Shown piece after piece: positions 1 through 6,095 of a DNA stretch of 6,874 nt. The position numbers and the translations under genes are program-made. Positions within the stretch are counted from its first letter, which is position 1. Every line of letters starts with the position of its first letter. The notes beneath the pieces are model-generated. The model did not search any database. It was not told where the DNA came from and was given only the letters and a program-made list of their open reading frames with translations. Origin of the DNA: Candidatus Aminicenantota bacterium (GTDB lineage: Bacteria > Acidobacteriota > UBA4820 > DSQY01); assembly GCA_027365515.1 (NCBI GenBank), contig DAHXMK010000106.1:1-6874 (forward strand), given 5' to 3'.

Positions 1-526
1 TTCCAAAAGCTTGACGAGAGCTTCTCGATCCCCCCGCCAATCAACCTGTAGGCCGCGACCATCACCATGCTTGAGCCGAACTGAATCCAGGCTCCGGCCG
101 TAAGCCACGCGAGCGAGATGAGCGCCGGCTTGTGGCCATACGGAAAGGCGCCGGACGCGATCACCACGGCGGCCCCAAATACAGTGGAAAGTCCCGTGTG
201 AAAAAATCGAAGGCCAGAGCCGAGCGCGGCCGTGCCTTGCCGGGCCTTATAATGCGGCTGGCCAGAAAGCCGCAGCCAGCCAACATTCCAGTGAGGACGG
301 GATTGCCCAAAAGAATGGCCGCCGGAAATGCCACGACGTGGTCCGCGTTTATTCTTCCTACGCCAGGAAGCGGAACGTCGAAGACGTAGGCGAGGGTGAA
401 CGCCAGAAACCCGATGGGCACGGCCCACAGATGCTGGACGGAGAGCCCGTAAGCCCACGCCATCGCCGTCATTGCGGCGATGAAGAGCGCCAGCAAAATG
501 TAGTGGCCCGGACGGTGCTTGTACAA
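1..526 (-). CDS. Polytopic membrane protein, frame broken at 200-206, 3' end beyond left edge
   Basis: I do not recognise this gene with certainty. The start chosen is TTG at 526-524, because GGGGAGGAG lies just upstream at 529-537; an in-frame GTG at 580 has no ribosome binding site. The first frame runs to a TGA at 161-163, but its last dozen residues lose the membrane character. From position 200 to the left edge the -1 frame is open for 66 codons and restores hydrophobic segments (STVFGAAVVIASG, LISLAWLTAGAWIQFG, SSMVMVAAYRLIGGG). Joining the two frames at the T6 run gives a protein with about five or six membrane spans. The pattern resembles the N-terminal membrane sensor part seen in some HD-GYP or GGDEF signalling proteins, but no signalling domain is visible before the edge, so that is a guess. 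It lies 123 bp after the cytochrome operon on the same strand, and may be a pseudogene, an assembly error or a frameshifted gene. Confidence 0.55.
200..206 (-). other. U UUU UUC slippery heptamer at frame break
   Basis: On the coding strand the zero frame reads gat ttt ttc, so the heptamer T TTT TTC is in the phase needed for simultaneous -1 slippage. A one-base backward slip here gives D-F-F-H-T-G and leads into the open -1 frame. The same outcome would follow from one missing T in the homopolymer. I see no strong hairpin 5-9 nt downstream; the nearest GC stem begins roughly 25 nt on and contains a bulge. An indel or sequencing error is therefore the simpler reading. Confidence 0.4.
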
Positions 527-649
527 GTCTCCTCCCCGTGGACCGCCGGCGTACCGATCACGGCCTCGTGAGTTTAGCACAAGAGGCAGGCTGGCTCTAA
601 GAGCCGAATGGCCTTTTGTGGGGCCTATACTTGGACTGCTGCGCCTCGA

Positions 650-1831
650 TTACTCTTTCCTGGCCAGGTCCCCTTCAGGCCAAGGCGGCAGCAGCTTCAC
701 GAGGAGATAAAGGATCGCAAAAGGCAGAAGCAGAAGGATAAGGGCCGGCAGCAACCCCTCGCGCGTCGCAAACCCCATCTTGTAAGTCGTGTACCCCAGG
801 AGGCTCTTTGAAAAGAGCTGTCCTCCAATGACCACGTTCCACCTCATGGCGAAAATGCCGACGAGGGTGAGAACTCCCGACGCGCCGTAAATGATGCGCC
901 TCGCGCGCTCTCTGACGGATACCAATTGGACAAGGGCCAGAAGCCCAATCGGCACGAGGGTTCCCACGAATATCTGGAGGATGATCTGCGAGAAATAGAG
1001 CTTGGTGTGCACCATGAAATCGAGGGTCTTGAACGATTCGTCCGCTTCGTAGATGCGGTGAACCAGATCGAGCATCTCGAGGGAGAAGTCAATGATGAAG
1101 GCATAGAGCAGGTAGCGGGCGATGGTGTCGAGGCAGGACATCTGTACGGCGGTCTTGCGGTACCAGTTCACCGCCTGATACATGAGCATGACCAGCGCTA
1201 TGCCTGAAACCATTGCGGAGAAAATGAAGACCACCGGCATCAACGGCGATGACCACCACGGATTTGCCTTGACGGAACCGAAAATGAATCCGACGTAGCC
1301 GTGCAAAAGGAACGCCGAGGGTATGCCAACGATAGTTATGAATTTCCCGACTTTGTCGTCTATGCGGAGGGAGCGCTCGCTGATGTTGTCGGACCAGAGA
1401 GCCATCGCCCGGTAGAGGGCGCGCTTGGCGCCTTTAGAGGCGCGAGCCGTCAATACGATGTCTTTTCGGAAATCGAGCCAGATTTCCAGGACGAGGACCG
1501 CCATGAGATACCAGAGGTAGACGAATCCGAACATCGCCATGGCCGAGGTGGTGTGGGGCGTCAAGTACATTTCAAAGGAGCGTTCCGGGTGGCCGAGGTG
1601 AAGTTGGAGGGGCAGCGGGGCGACGATCATGAAGGCAAGCGCAGTAAGCAGCGCGAGGCGGTACGTCGGTTTGACGGCCTCCACGTTGAACACCCGTTCG
1701 AGAGAAGCGAGAATGAAGGCTCCGGCTACCAGCCCAGTGATGAAGGGGTAGAGCACGATGAGGATGCTCCACTGAAGCTGTAGCTCGTCCGGATAGATGA
1801 ACCCCTGTACTGAATGGAGCAGGCTTTCCAT
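650..1831 (-). CDS. NrfD/PsrC-family integral membrane quinone-interacting subunit
   Basis: This 393-residue protein is the membrane subunit expected to exchange electrons and protons with menaquinone in complexes of the NrfD/PsrC/DsrP type. It has about nine hydrophobic spans, near residues 21-44, 57-77, 98-120, 163-185, 197-221, 237-258, 275-302, 311-331 and 359-380. Family landmarks are LHLGHPER (77-84), after the second span, and MRWNVVIGGQ (329-338), which resembles the conserved late motif of PsrC, ActC and DsrP proteins. The ATG at 1831 is preceded by AGGAGG with a 5-nt spacer, and that ribosome binding site overlaps the TAG stop of the ferredoxin gene, so translation is probably coupled. 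It is the last gene of the operon. The family is clear; the exact complex and direction of electron flow cannot be read from the sequence. NrfD-like subunits carry no heme of their own. Confidence 0.93.
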   Translation of the reverse strand: MESLLHSVQGFIYPDELQLQWSILIVLYPFITGLVAGAFILASLERVFNVEAVKPTYRLALLTALAFMIVAPLPLQLHLGHPERSFEMYLTPHTTSAMAMFGFVYLWYLMAVLVLEIWLDFRKDIVLTARASKGAKRALYRAMALWSDNISERSLRIDDKVGKFITIVGIPSAFLLHGYVGFIFGSVKANPWWSSPLMPVVFIFSAMVSGIALVMLMYQAVNWYRKTAVQMSCLDTIARYLLYAFIIDFSLEMLDLVHRIYEADESFKTLDFMVHTKLYFSQIILQIFVGTLVPIGLLALVQLVSVRERARRIIYGASGVLTLVGIFAMRWNVVIGGQLFSKSLLGYTTYKMGFATREGLLPALILLLLPFAILYLLVKLLPPWPEGDLARKE

Positions 1832-1840
1832 GGCGCCCTC

Positions 1841-2605
1841 CTATCGGACCGACCCGTCAAGGTCGTTATAGTAAGCTTTGGCTCCCGTGGCCATTTCCGG
1901 CTTGAGCACGTGGATCATGTGTTCTTTGAGAAAGTCGTGTATCGGGTCTTTCGGGTCTTTGAGGTCGCCGAGCTTGCGAGCCCCAGTGGGACATGTCTCG
2001 CAGCAGGCCGTGGTCAGGCCTTTCGTGATTCTGTGGTAGCAGAGCGAGCACTTGTCAACGGTCTCGGTCCGCGGGTCAATGTACCGGCAGCCGTACGGGC
2101 ACGCCTGGACGCAGTAGCGGCAACCGAGGCAGTAGGTCTTGTCAACGAGGACGACGCCATCAGGGCTTTCGAAGGTGGCCCCAACGGGGCAGACCTGGAC
2201 GCACGGGCTGTGGGCGCAGTGATTGCACATCTTGGGCACGAAGAAGTTCTTCGAGCCGTCGCCGGGCTTATATTTTTCCTTGAAGCCATCGTACCCGCCG
2301 TTTGGCGAGTCAACCTGCGGGTGTTCAGGGTCTTCAGGGTGGACGTGGTATCTCTCGACCCACGTCCGAAAACAGTCTGGCTCCAACAGCACGCCGTTCT
2401 CGGCCTTGCAGGCGCGCACGCAATTTCCGCAGCCGATGCATTTGTCTATGTCTATCGTCATGGCCCACCAGTGGCCGGAAAGGTCGTAGCCGGGGGCCTT
2501 CTCCGGCTCTCCAGCCACAATGTGATTCCAGGCTAAAGAAGCTGCTCCGGTCAAAACGACGTATGCGCCAGCAATCTTCATGAACTCGCGGCGGTCGCTA
2601 TCCAT
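1841..2605 (-). CDS. Tat-exported ferredoxin-like subunit with four [4Fe-4S] sites (NrfC/DsrO/PsrB type)
   Basis: This 254-residue iron-sulfur subunit should carry electrons between the NrfD quinone subunit and the periplasmic cytochromes. The N-terminus is a Tat signal, DRREFMK (4-10), followed by a hydrophobic stretch, so the folded protein is exported or stays anchored. Four cysteine groups are visible: C56-C59-C62-C66, C127-C130-C135-C139, C159-C162-C165-C169, and C186-C189 with C201/C202-C205. This is the pattern of the four-cubane NrfC, PsrB and DsrO proteins. ATG at 2605 is chosen over an in-frame start at 2665 because AGGAGG lies 6 nt before it and the Tat motif then falls at the very N-terminus. 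The gap to the upstream stop is 10 nt, and that stop (TAG, 2616-2618) sits inside the ribosome binding site. Export to the periplasm fits a partnership with c-type cytochromes and argues against a cytoplasmic ferredoxin role. Confidence 0.93.
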   Translation of the reverse strand: MDSDRREFMKIAGAYVVLTGAASLAWNHIVAGEPEKAPGYDLSGHWWAMTIDIDKCIGCGNCVRACKAENGVLLEPDCFRTWVERYHVHPEDPEHPQVDSPNGGYDGFKEKYKPGDGSKNFFVPKMCNHCAHSPCVQVCPVGATFESPDGVVLVDKTYCLGCRYCVQACPYGCRYIDPRTETVDKCSLCYHRITKGLTTACCETCPTGARKLGDLKDPKDPIHDFLKEHMIHVLKPEMATGAKAYYNDLDGSVR

Positions 2606-2615
2606 GGCCGTCCTC

Positions 2616-3077
2616 CTAGGAAATCTCGGGGTGGTGCGGATTATGGCAGGAGGTGCACGGGCCACCGTCCCCGTGCTCCGCTGGGTCTATCTGAGGAAAG
2701 CTTTTGGGCTTCGTCACGTTTTCGAGGTGGCACGTCAGGCAGATAGTCTTGGCGTCCGGAAGGACCGGCTTCATTTTGTCGGGGTCGTCGGCATGAACGG
2801 ACAACGGCCCATGGCACGCCTCGCAGCCTATGCGCTCGTGCTTGCTGCCTTTGCGGGAAGCCACGATGTCGTCATGGCAATCCCCGCAGGCCTGACGGCC
2901 AGCGTAAGACAAGGGATGGGAGGCGTTGTCTTTCAAGGCGCCGGACCTGAAATGGCCGTAGGTTCCGAACCCATTCGGCACCATGACGGCGCGGACAACC
3001 AAGAACAGAACAAGCGCGCCGGCGAAGATGACTGCCATTCTCGCTAGGTGTTCCCTGTCTTTCAGCCAACCGTTCAT
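2616..3077 (-). CDS. Membrane-anchored tetraheme cytochrome c
   Basis: This 153-residue protein has a short cytoplasmic start, one hydrophobic segment (about residues 12-34) acting as signal-anchor, and four CXXCH heme sites: C64-H68 (CGDCH), C85-H89 (CEACH), C113-H117 (CLTCH) and C141-H145 (CTSCH). Extra histidines (H42, H54, H80, H95, H135, H148, H149) can serve as distal ligands. The stretch YGHFR before the first heme and the CEACHGP context resemble small cytochromes of the c3/multiheme superfamily found beside NrfC/NrfD genes. ATG at 3077 is preferred to the adjacent TTG at 3080 because AGGAGG is 7 nt from the ATG and only 4 nt from the TTG. It is the second gene of the operon, 50 bp after the 13-heme gene and 10 bp before the ferredoxin. 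Its likely job is to relay electrons between the iron-sulfur subunit and the larger cytochrome. Confidence 0.9.
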   Translation of the reverse strand: MNGWLKDREHLARMAVIFAGALVLFLVVRAVMVPNGFGTYGHFRSGALKDNASHPLSYAGRQACGDCHDDIVASRKGSKHERIGCEACHGPLSVHADDPDKMKPVLPDAKTICLTCHLENVTKPKSFPQIDPAEHGDGGPCTSCHNPHHPEIS

Positions 3078-3127
3078 CAAAGAGCCTCCTTACATTGGCT
3101 TGGCGGAATCGCCTTTCTCCGCGGGCC

Positions 3128-4936
3128 TCAGCCCTTTCCCTTGAAATCGTGACAGTCGCCGCAGAACGTGGGGGCGTTGTGATCCTTCTTGTCATCATGG
3201 CACGCGATGCAAGTGGAGCGCTCGGTGACTTTCCAGGCGTGCGGCTTGTGGCAGTCCGTGCATGCGGCGTCCGGATGGCCTCCCTTCTTATGAAGGCCTT
3301 GGAGCGAGTCGTGGCAGCTCTTGCAGTCCGCTATCGGCAGCTTCACTCCCGGAGCGCTGTGGCAAGTCGTGCAATCATCCATCATGGGCGCCGAAGAATC
3401 CAGTTTGTGGCATCCGGCGCAGGTCGTTTCCGGCCTCGCCCCGGCGGCATGGCACGAAGTGCAGGCTATTTGTCCGTGCTTGCCGGTGAGGGCCAGAGGG
3501 TGCCACTCCTCTCCGCTAGCGGGGACGGCAGTGCCTATGGGAGCGAGCGGACCCCTTTGAGGCATGGTGTGGCAGAGCGTGCAGTCCTTGCTGAGAACCT
3601 TGCCGTCCTTGGTGACATGGTTGCCGTCGTGGCATCGGAAGCAGCCGGGCCAGTTGCGGTGGCCGATGTTGGTGGCGTACGTTTTCCAATTTACGTGCAT
3701 CTCTGGGAAAACCGATCTGTCGTAGAGCGTGTTCACGGCGTTGACGGCGTCGTCTACCTCGCCTCTCCGCGACGAATAGAGGCCAGGGTACTGCTTTTCG
3801 TAATAGCCTTCTATCGCCTTGGCTATTTCGGAATGCGCCTCGCCGCGGTTGGAATAGTCTTTTATCAGGCTGTCAACGGCCACCTTCTTGATCCACGGCA
3901 GCGTGCGGGAGATCGAGCCTCCGAAGAGGGCTTGGTCAACCGCCGAATCTGGGGCCGGAAAGATGTGTGAAGGCCTGTTGTGGCAATCCATGCAGTCCAT
4001 TACGTGGCGCGGAAGCTTGGCAAGTTCTTCGGAGGTCAGCTTGGCGCTCTTATCCTCGTAGTCGGTCACGCGCCCGTCGCGGTCACGCACCTCTATCCAG
4101 GGGATCTTCTCATACTGCCTGTCCTGCGGGGCGAAGGTCACGGTATTGTTGATGATCATGTGCCAGTGAATCCCGGCGTTCTGCCCGAGCCTGGGGCTGC
4201 CTCCGCCGGTTTTGACCAAGAGGCTTATCTGCTCCGCCGTATTTCCCTCGTCGTATCGGAAGTGCGGAATCTGTATGAGCTGGGCACCAAAAAATTTCTG
4301 GGGCCAGTGGCACTCCTCGCAGGTCTCGCGGGCGGGGCGCAGGTTGGTGACCGGCACCGGGATGGGCCGCTCGTAGCTGTCGGTTAGAACCGCCCAGACT
4401 TGGTAAGCTCCAGAAAGCTTTGACTTCACGTACCATGAAACGCCGGCGCCGACGTGGCACTCGACGCACTTGACCCGGGCGTGGGGGGAGTGGAGGTATC
4501 CAACGTACTCTGGCTCCATAACGGTGTGGCAAACCTTCCCGCAAAAAGTTACAGATTCGGTAAACAAAAACGCGTTGTAGCCGACAAACGCCATGAGCAC
4601 GCCAAGCAAAGAGCCGCCTACCGCGATTATCGCGAATTTCTTGCGCTGGCGGGGGTCATTGAGATCAAGGCGTGGATAGGGGAGGGCTTCAGTCGTCCCC
4701 AGCCGCCTCCTCCGCAAGCTTTCGCGCCTCATCCCATAGAAGAAGACCAGAAGGCCCAAGGTCAGGAACGCTGGGAAAATCATGTAAGTGAAAATGCCGA
4801 CGTAAGGGCTGGGCTGCCTGATGCTGAATTGCCAGATAATCGAAGCCAGAATAAGTCCCGTGTTGATGGCCACTACGATGGCGCCGAAGTAGCTCACGGT
4901 GTTGCGGTACAAACCATGGCCTGAAGGGTTCTTCAT
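3128..4936 (-). CDS. Membrane-anchored 13-heme cytochrome c, NapC/NirT-like N-terminus with C-terminal heptaheme array
   Basis: This 602-residue protein opens the operon. Hydrophobic spans lie near residues 12-37, 45-69 and 101-126, with a basic loop (around 70-79) between the second and third, so the heme-bearing part faces the periplasm. Twelve CXXCH sites begin at 157, 206, 315, 432, 452, 492, 506, 522, 538, 559, 576 and 592. A thirteenth site at 132 is CGKVCH, a CX3CH, followed by TVM as in the first heme region of NapC/NirT/NrfH quinol dehydrogenases. Residues 130-320 look like that quinol-oxidising family. A helical, heme-poor stretch (about 320-430) separates them from a dense C-terminal array of seven hemes in about 105 residues. 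The ATG has GGAGG 6 nt upstream. Electron exchange between quinol, the NrfC/NrfD pair and soluble or outer-membrane acceptors is the likely role, but the acceptor is unknown. I know no standard gene symbol for this architecture. Confidence 0.92.
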   Translation of the reverse strand: MKNPSGHGLYRNTVSYFGAIVVAINTGLILASIIWQFSIRQPSPYVGIFTYMIFPAFLTLGLLVFFYGMRRESLRRRRLGTTEALPYPRLDLNDPRQRKKFAIIAVGGSLLGVLMAFVGYNAFLFTESVTFCGKVCHTVMEPEYVGYLHSPHARVKCVECHVGAGVSWYVKSKLSGAYQVWAVLTDSYERPIPVPVTNLRPARETCEECHWPQKFFGAQLIQIPHFRYDEGNTAEQISLLVKTGGGSPRLGQNAGIHWHMIINNTVTFAPQDRQYEKIPWIEVRDRDGRVTDYEDKSAKLTSEELAKLPRHVMDCMDCHNRPSHIFPAPDSAVDQALFGGSISRTLPWIKKVAVDSLIKDYSNRGEAHSEIAKAIEGYYEKQYPGLYSSRRGEVDDAVNAVNTLYDRSVFPEMHVNWKTYATNIGHRNWPGCFRCHDGNHVTKDGKVLSKDCTLCHTMPQRGPLAPIGTAVPASGEEWHPLALTGKHGQIACTSCHAAGARPETTCAGCHKLDSSAPMMDDCTTCHSAPGVKLPIADCKSCHDSLQGLHKKGGHPDAACTDCHKPHAWKVTERSTCIACHDDKKDHNAPTFCGDCHDFKGKG

Positions 4937-5002
4937 CTCCAGCCTCCCTCTGAGCTATTGTAGTCTGAAAACCACTCCGGTAGCAATATGCCGGAATGGA
5001 CT

Positions 5003-5018
5003 TGCATTCGCCAAGCCA
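5003..5018 (-). promoter_or_regulatory. Candidate sigma-54 (-24/-12) promoter for the cytochrome operon
   Basis: The minus strand reads TGGCTTGGCGAATGCA. The invariant GG and GC are exactly 10 nt apart, and TGGC, the G at the seventh place and TGCA agree with the consensus TGGCACG-N4-TTGCA; three positions differ. The -12 element is about 67 nt before the 13-heme ATG, a normal distance. No enhancer site or sigma-54 activator gene is visible in the window, so this rests on pattern match alone. Confidence 0.3.
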
Positions 5019-5105
5019 GCGATCATTCTCTTGGAAAAACGGGGCGGCAGGACGCAGGCAAGAGATGCTGCCAATAAGTGTCTCAATAATGTGTAGCTAA
5101 ACACG

Positions 5106-5139
5106 ACGCTGTAAGCGTTGGAAACTATATGAATATAAT
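5106..5139 (+). promoter_or_regulatory. Candidate promoter: TATAAT box with upstream palindrome
   Basis: TATAAT at 5134-5139 is a perfect -10 hexamer pointing toward the sigma gene, giving a leader of about 180 nt. There is no good -35 at 16-18 bp spacing: the position holds GTAAGC, and a TTGGAA at 5118-5123 is only 10 bp away. The -35 area instead overlaps a perfect inverted repeat ACGCT-GTA-AGCGT (5106-5118), which could be an activator or repressor site. Direction and use are uncertain. Confidence 0.3.
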
Positions 5140-5324
5140 GAAGTCTCTTATTGATGCGCATTTGTTCGAGGCCCATGGTACAAACTGAAGCAGGCGAGGC
5201 ATGACTGTCAAATCGGCTGCAACGCATTGAATTTTATGACCATTGCCCCATTTATCGCCAGTATGGACCCCCCACTGGCACAGGAGTTGCTTTTAGACTG
5301 GCCGCTTGGTGGGCACTGGAACGG

Positions 5325-6095
5325 ATGCTGAAGACCTTTCAAGAAAACGTGAGCAGCGCCAAATACTGGAGCGGGAATGGGTTCACTTCCGACCGCGACG
5401 ATTTGGTAAGAAGGCACGCTCCATTTGTCCATGCAATCGCCAGAGAGTACTATCATCCGAATTCGGGTATAAGCTTTGACGACCTGATTCAGGAGGGCTT
5501 CACGGGGCTTTTGGAAGCCGCGGCGAGATTCAGGCCCGAGCGCGGGTTCAAGTTCGTAACATACGCCTCCTGGTGGATAAGAAAGCCTATCCTGAAGCTC
5601 ATTACGGAGCAGAGCCAGAATATCAAGATACCTGCTTACCGATGGCCTACCATCTTCTCGGCGCGCCAGAACGTTCAGGAGAGCGGAGAAGGGGGGCAGC
5701 GGTGCTCCGGCAAGGATGGTTGCCAGGGGCCGCGCCGCTTGAGGGCAGTGGATTGCATCCCCATTTCAAGGGGCGAGATTTCGCTCGATGAGGCATTCGA
5801 TTCGGAAACGCCCTGGAAAGACATCCTTCGGGACGACAAGAGCCTTGATCCCGCCACGCAGGCCTTCCGCTCGGAGTCTCTCGACCTCCTGAATTGCGCG
5901 CTCGGTTGCTTGAGCGACAGGGAAAAGATGGTTATCGCCCTGCGCTTTGGGCTCCACGGCTCGGAGCCGATGACGCTCCAGAAAATCGGCCATACTCTGA
6001 AAGTGAGCCGCGAGCGCGTCCGGCAGCTCGAGAGCAAGGCGTTGGAAAAACTTATGCGTCATATCCTATCTGGAGGACAACCGCGGCCCGCGTGA
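5325..6095 (+). CDS. Alternative sigma-70-family RNA polymerase sigma factor
   Basis: This 256-residue protein directs RNA polymerase to promoters. Region 2 spans about residues 26-104: core-binding and -10 parts are clear in DDLIQEGFTGLLEAA (52-66), RGFKFVTYASWWIRK (73-87) and the IKIP end (100-103). A short region 3.2-like piece follows, EISLDEAFD (151-159). Region 4 with its -35-reading helix-turn-helix is at about 184-245 (LSDREKMVIALRFGL, then TLQKIGHTLKVSRERVRQLE). Regions 1.1 and 1.2 are missing or vestigial, and residues 105-150, where region 3.0/3.1 should be, form a Gly/Arg/Cys-rich linker. The positions matching Gln437 and Thr440 of E. coli sigma-70 are K87 and L90, so the -10 specificity probably differs from housekeeping. 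ATG at 5325 is the only normal start in the frame (stop at 5202-5204) but has only a weak ribosome binding site. The gene is divergent from the cytochrome operon. Confidence 0.88.
   Translation: MLKTFQENVSSAKYWSGNGFTSDRDDLVRRHAPFVHAIAREYYHPNSGISFDDLIQEGFTGLLEAAARFRPERGFKFVTYASWWIRKPILKLITEQSQNIKIPAYRWPTIFSARQNVQESGEGGQRCSGKDGCQGPRRLRAVDCIPISRGEISLDEAFDSETPWKDILRDDKSLDPATQAFRSESLDLLNCALGCLSDREKMVIALRFGLHGSEPMTLQKIGHTLKVSRERVRQLESKALEKLMRHILSGGQPRPA

Larger units (their letters stand above)
4937..5324 (+). promoter_or_regulatory. Divergent intergenic region between cytochrome operon and sigma gene
   Basis: This 388-bp stretch must hold the promoters of both the leftward cytochrome operon and the rightward sigma gene. 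It is AT-richer around 5085-5165. It holds the ribosome binding site of the 13-heme gene (GGAGG near 4943-4947), a sigma-54-like site at 5003-5018 and a TATAAT at 5134-5139 with a short inverted repeat at 5106-5118. A perfect 6-bp inverted repeat, GCCAGT (5257-5262) with ACTGGC (5274-5279), lies about 50 bp before the sigma start. A minus-strand TTGACA at 5206-5211 lacks a good -10 at normal spacing. A 90-codon open frame on the minus strand (4955-5227) has no domain or ribosome binding site and is judged spurious. No tRNA, riboswitch or repeat was recognised. Confidence 0.5.

Noticed and set aside
593..605. GGCTC-TAA-GAGCC hairpin after the NrfD gene as a terminator
   Set aside because: The stem is only 5 bp with a 3-nt loop and no T run follows on the minus strand; it also lies far past the NrfD stop.
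2580..3970. Long plus-strand open frames opposite the cytochrome genes
   Set aside because: They are mirror frames of high-GC genes whose heme motifs and Shine-Dalgarno sites all lie on the minus strand.
5206..5211. Perfect TTGACA on the minus strand as a -35 box for the cytochrome operon
   Set aside because: No acceptable -10 hexamer occurs at 16-18 bp; the best candidates score poorly and the start would be about 250 nt before the gene.
4955..5227. 90-codon open frame on the minus strand in the intergenic region
   Set aside because: It has no recognisable domain, no ribosome binding site and atypical composition, and it covers the presumed promoter region.
5573..5791. Alternative +1 frame through sigma region 3 as evidence of a compensating frameshift pair
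   Set aside because: Reading the region in the other two frames does not restore a recognisable region 3 helix-turn-helix, and the main frame stays open with a region 3.2-like segment after it.
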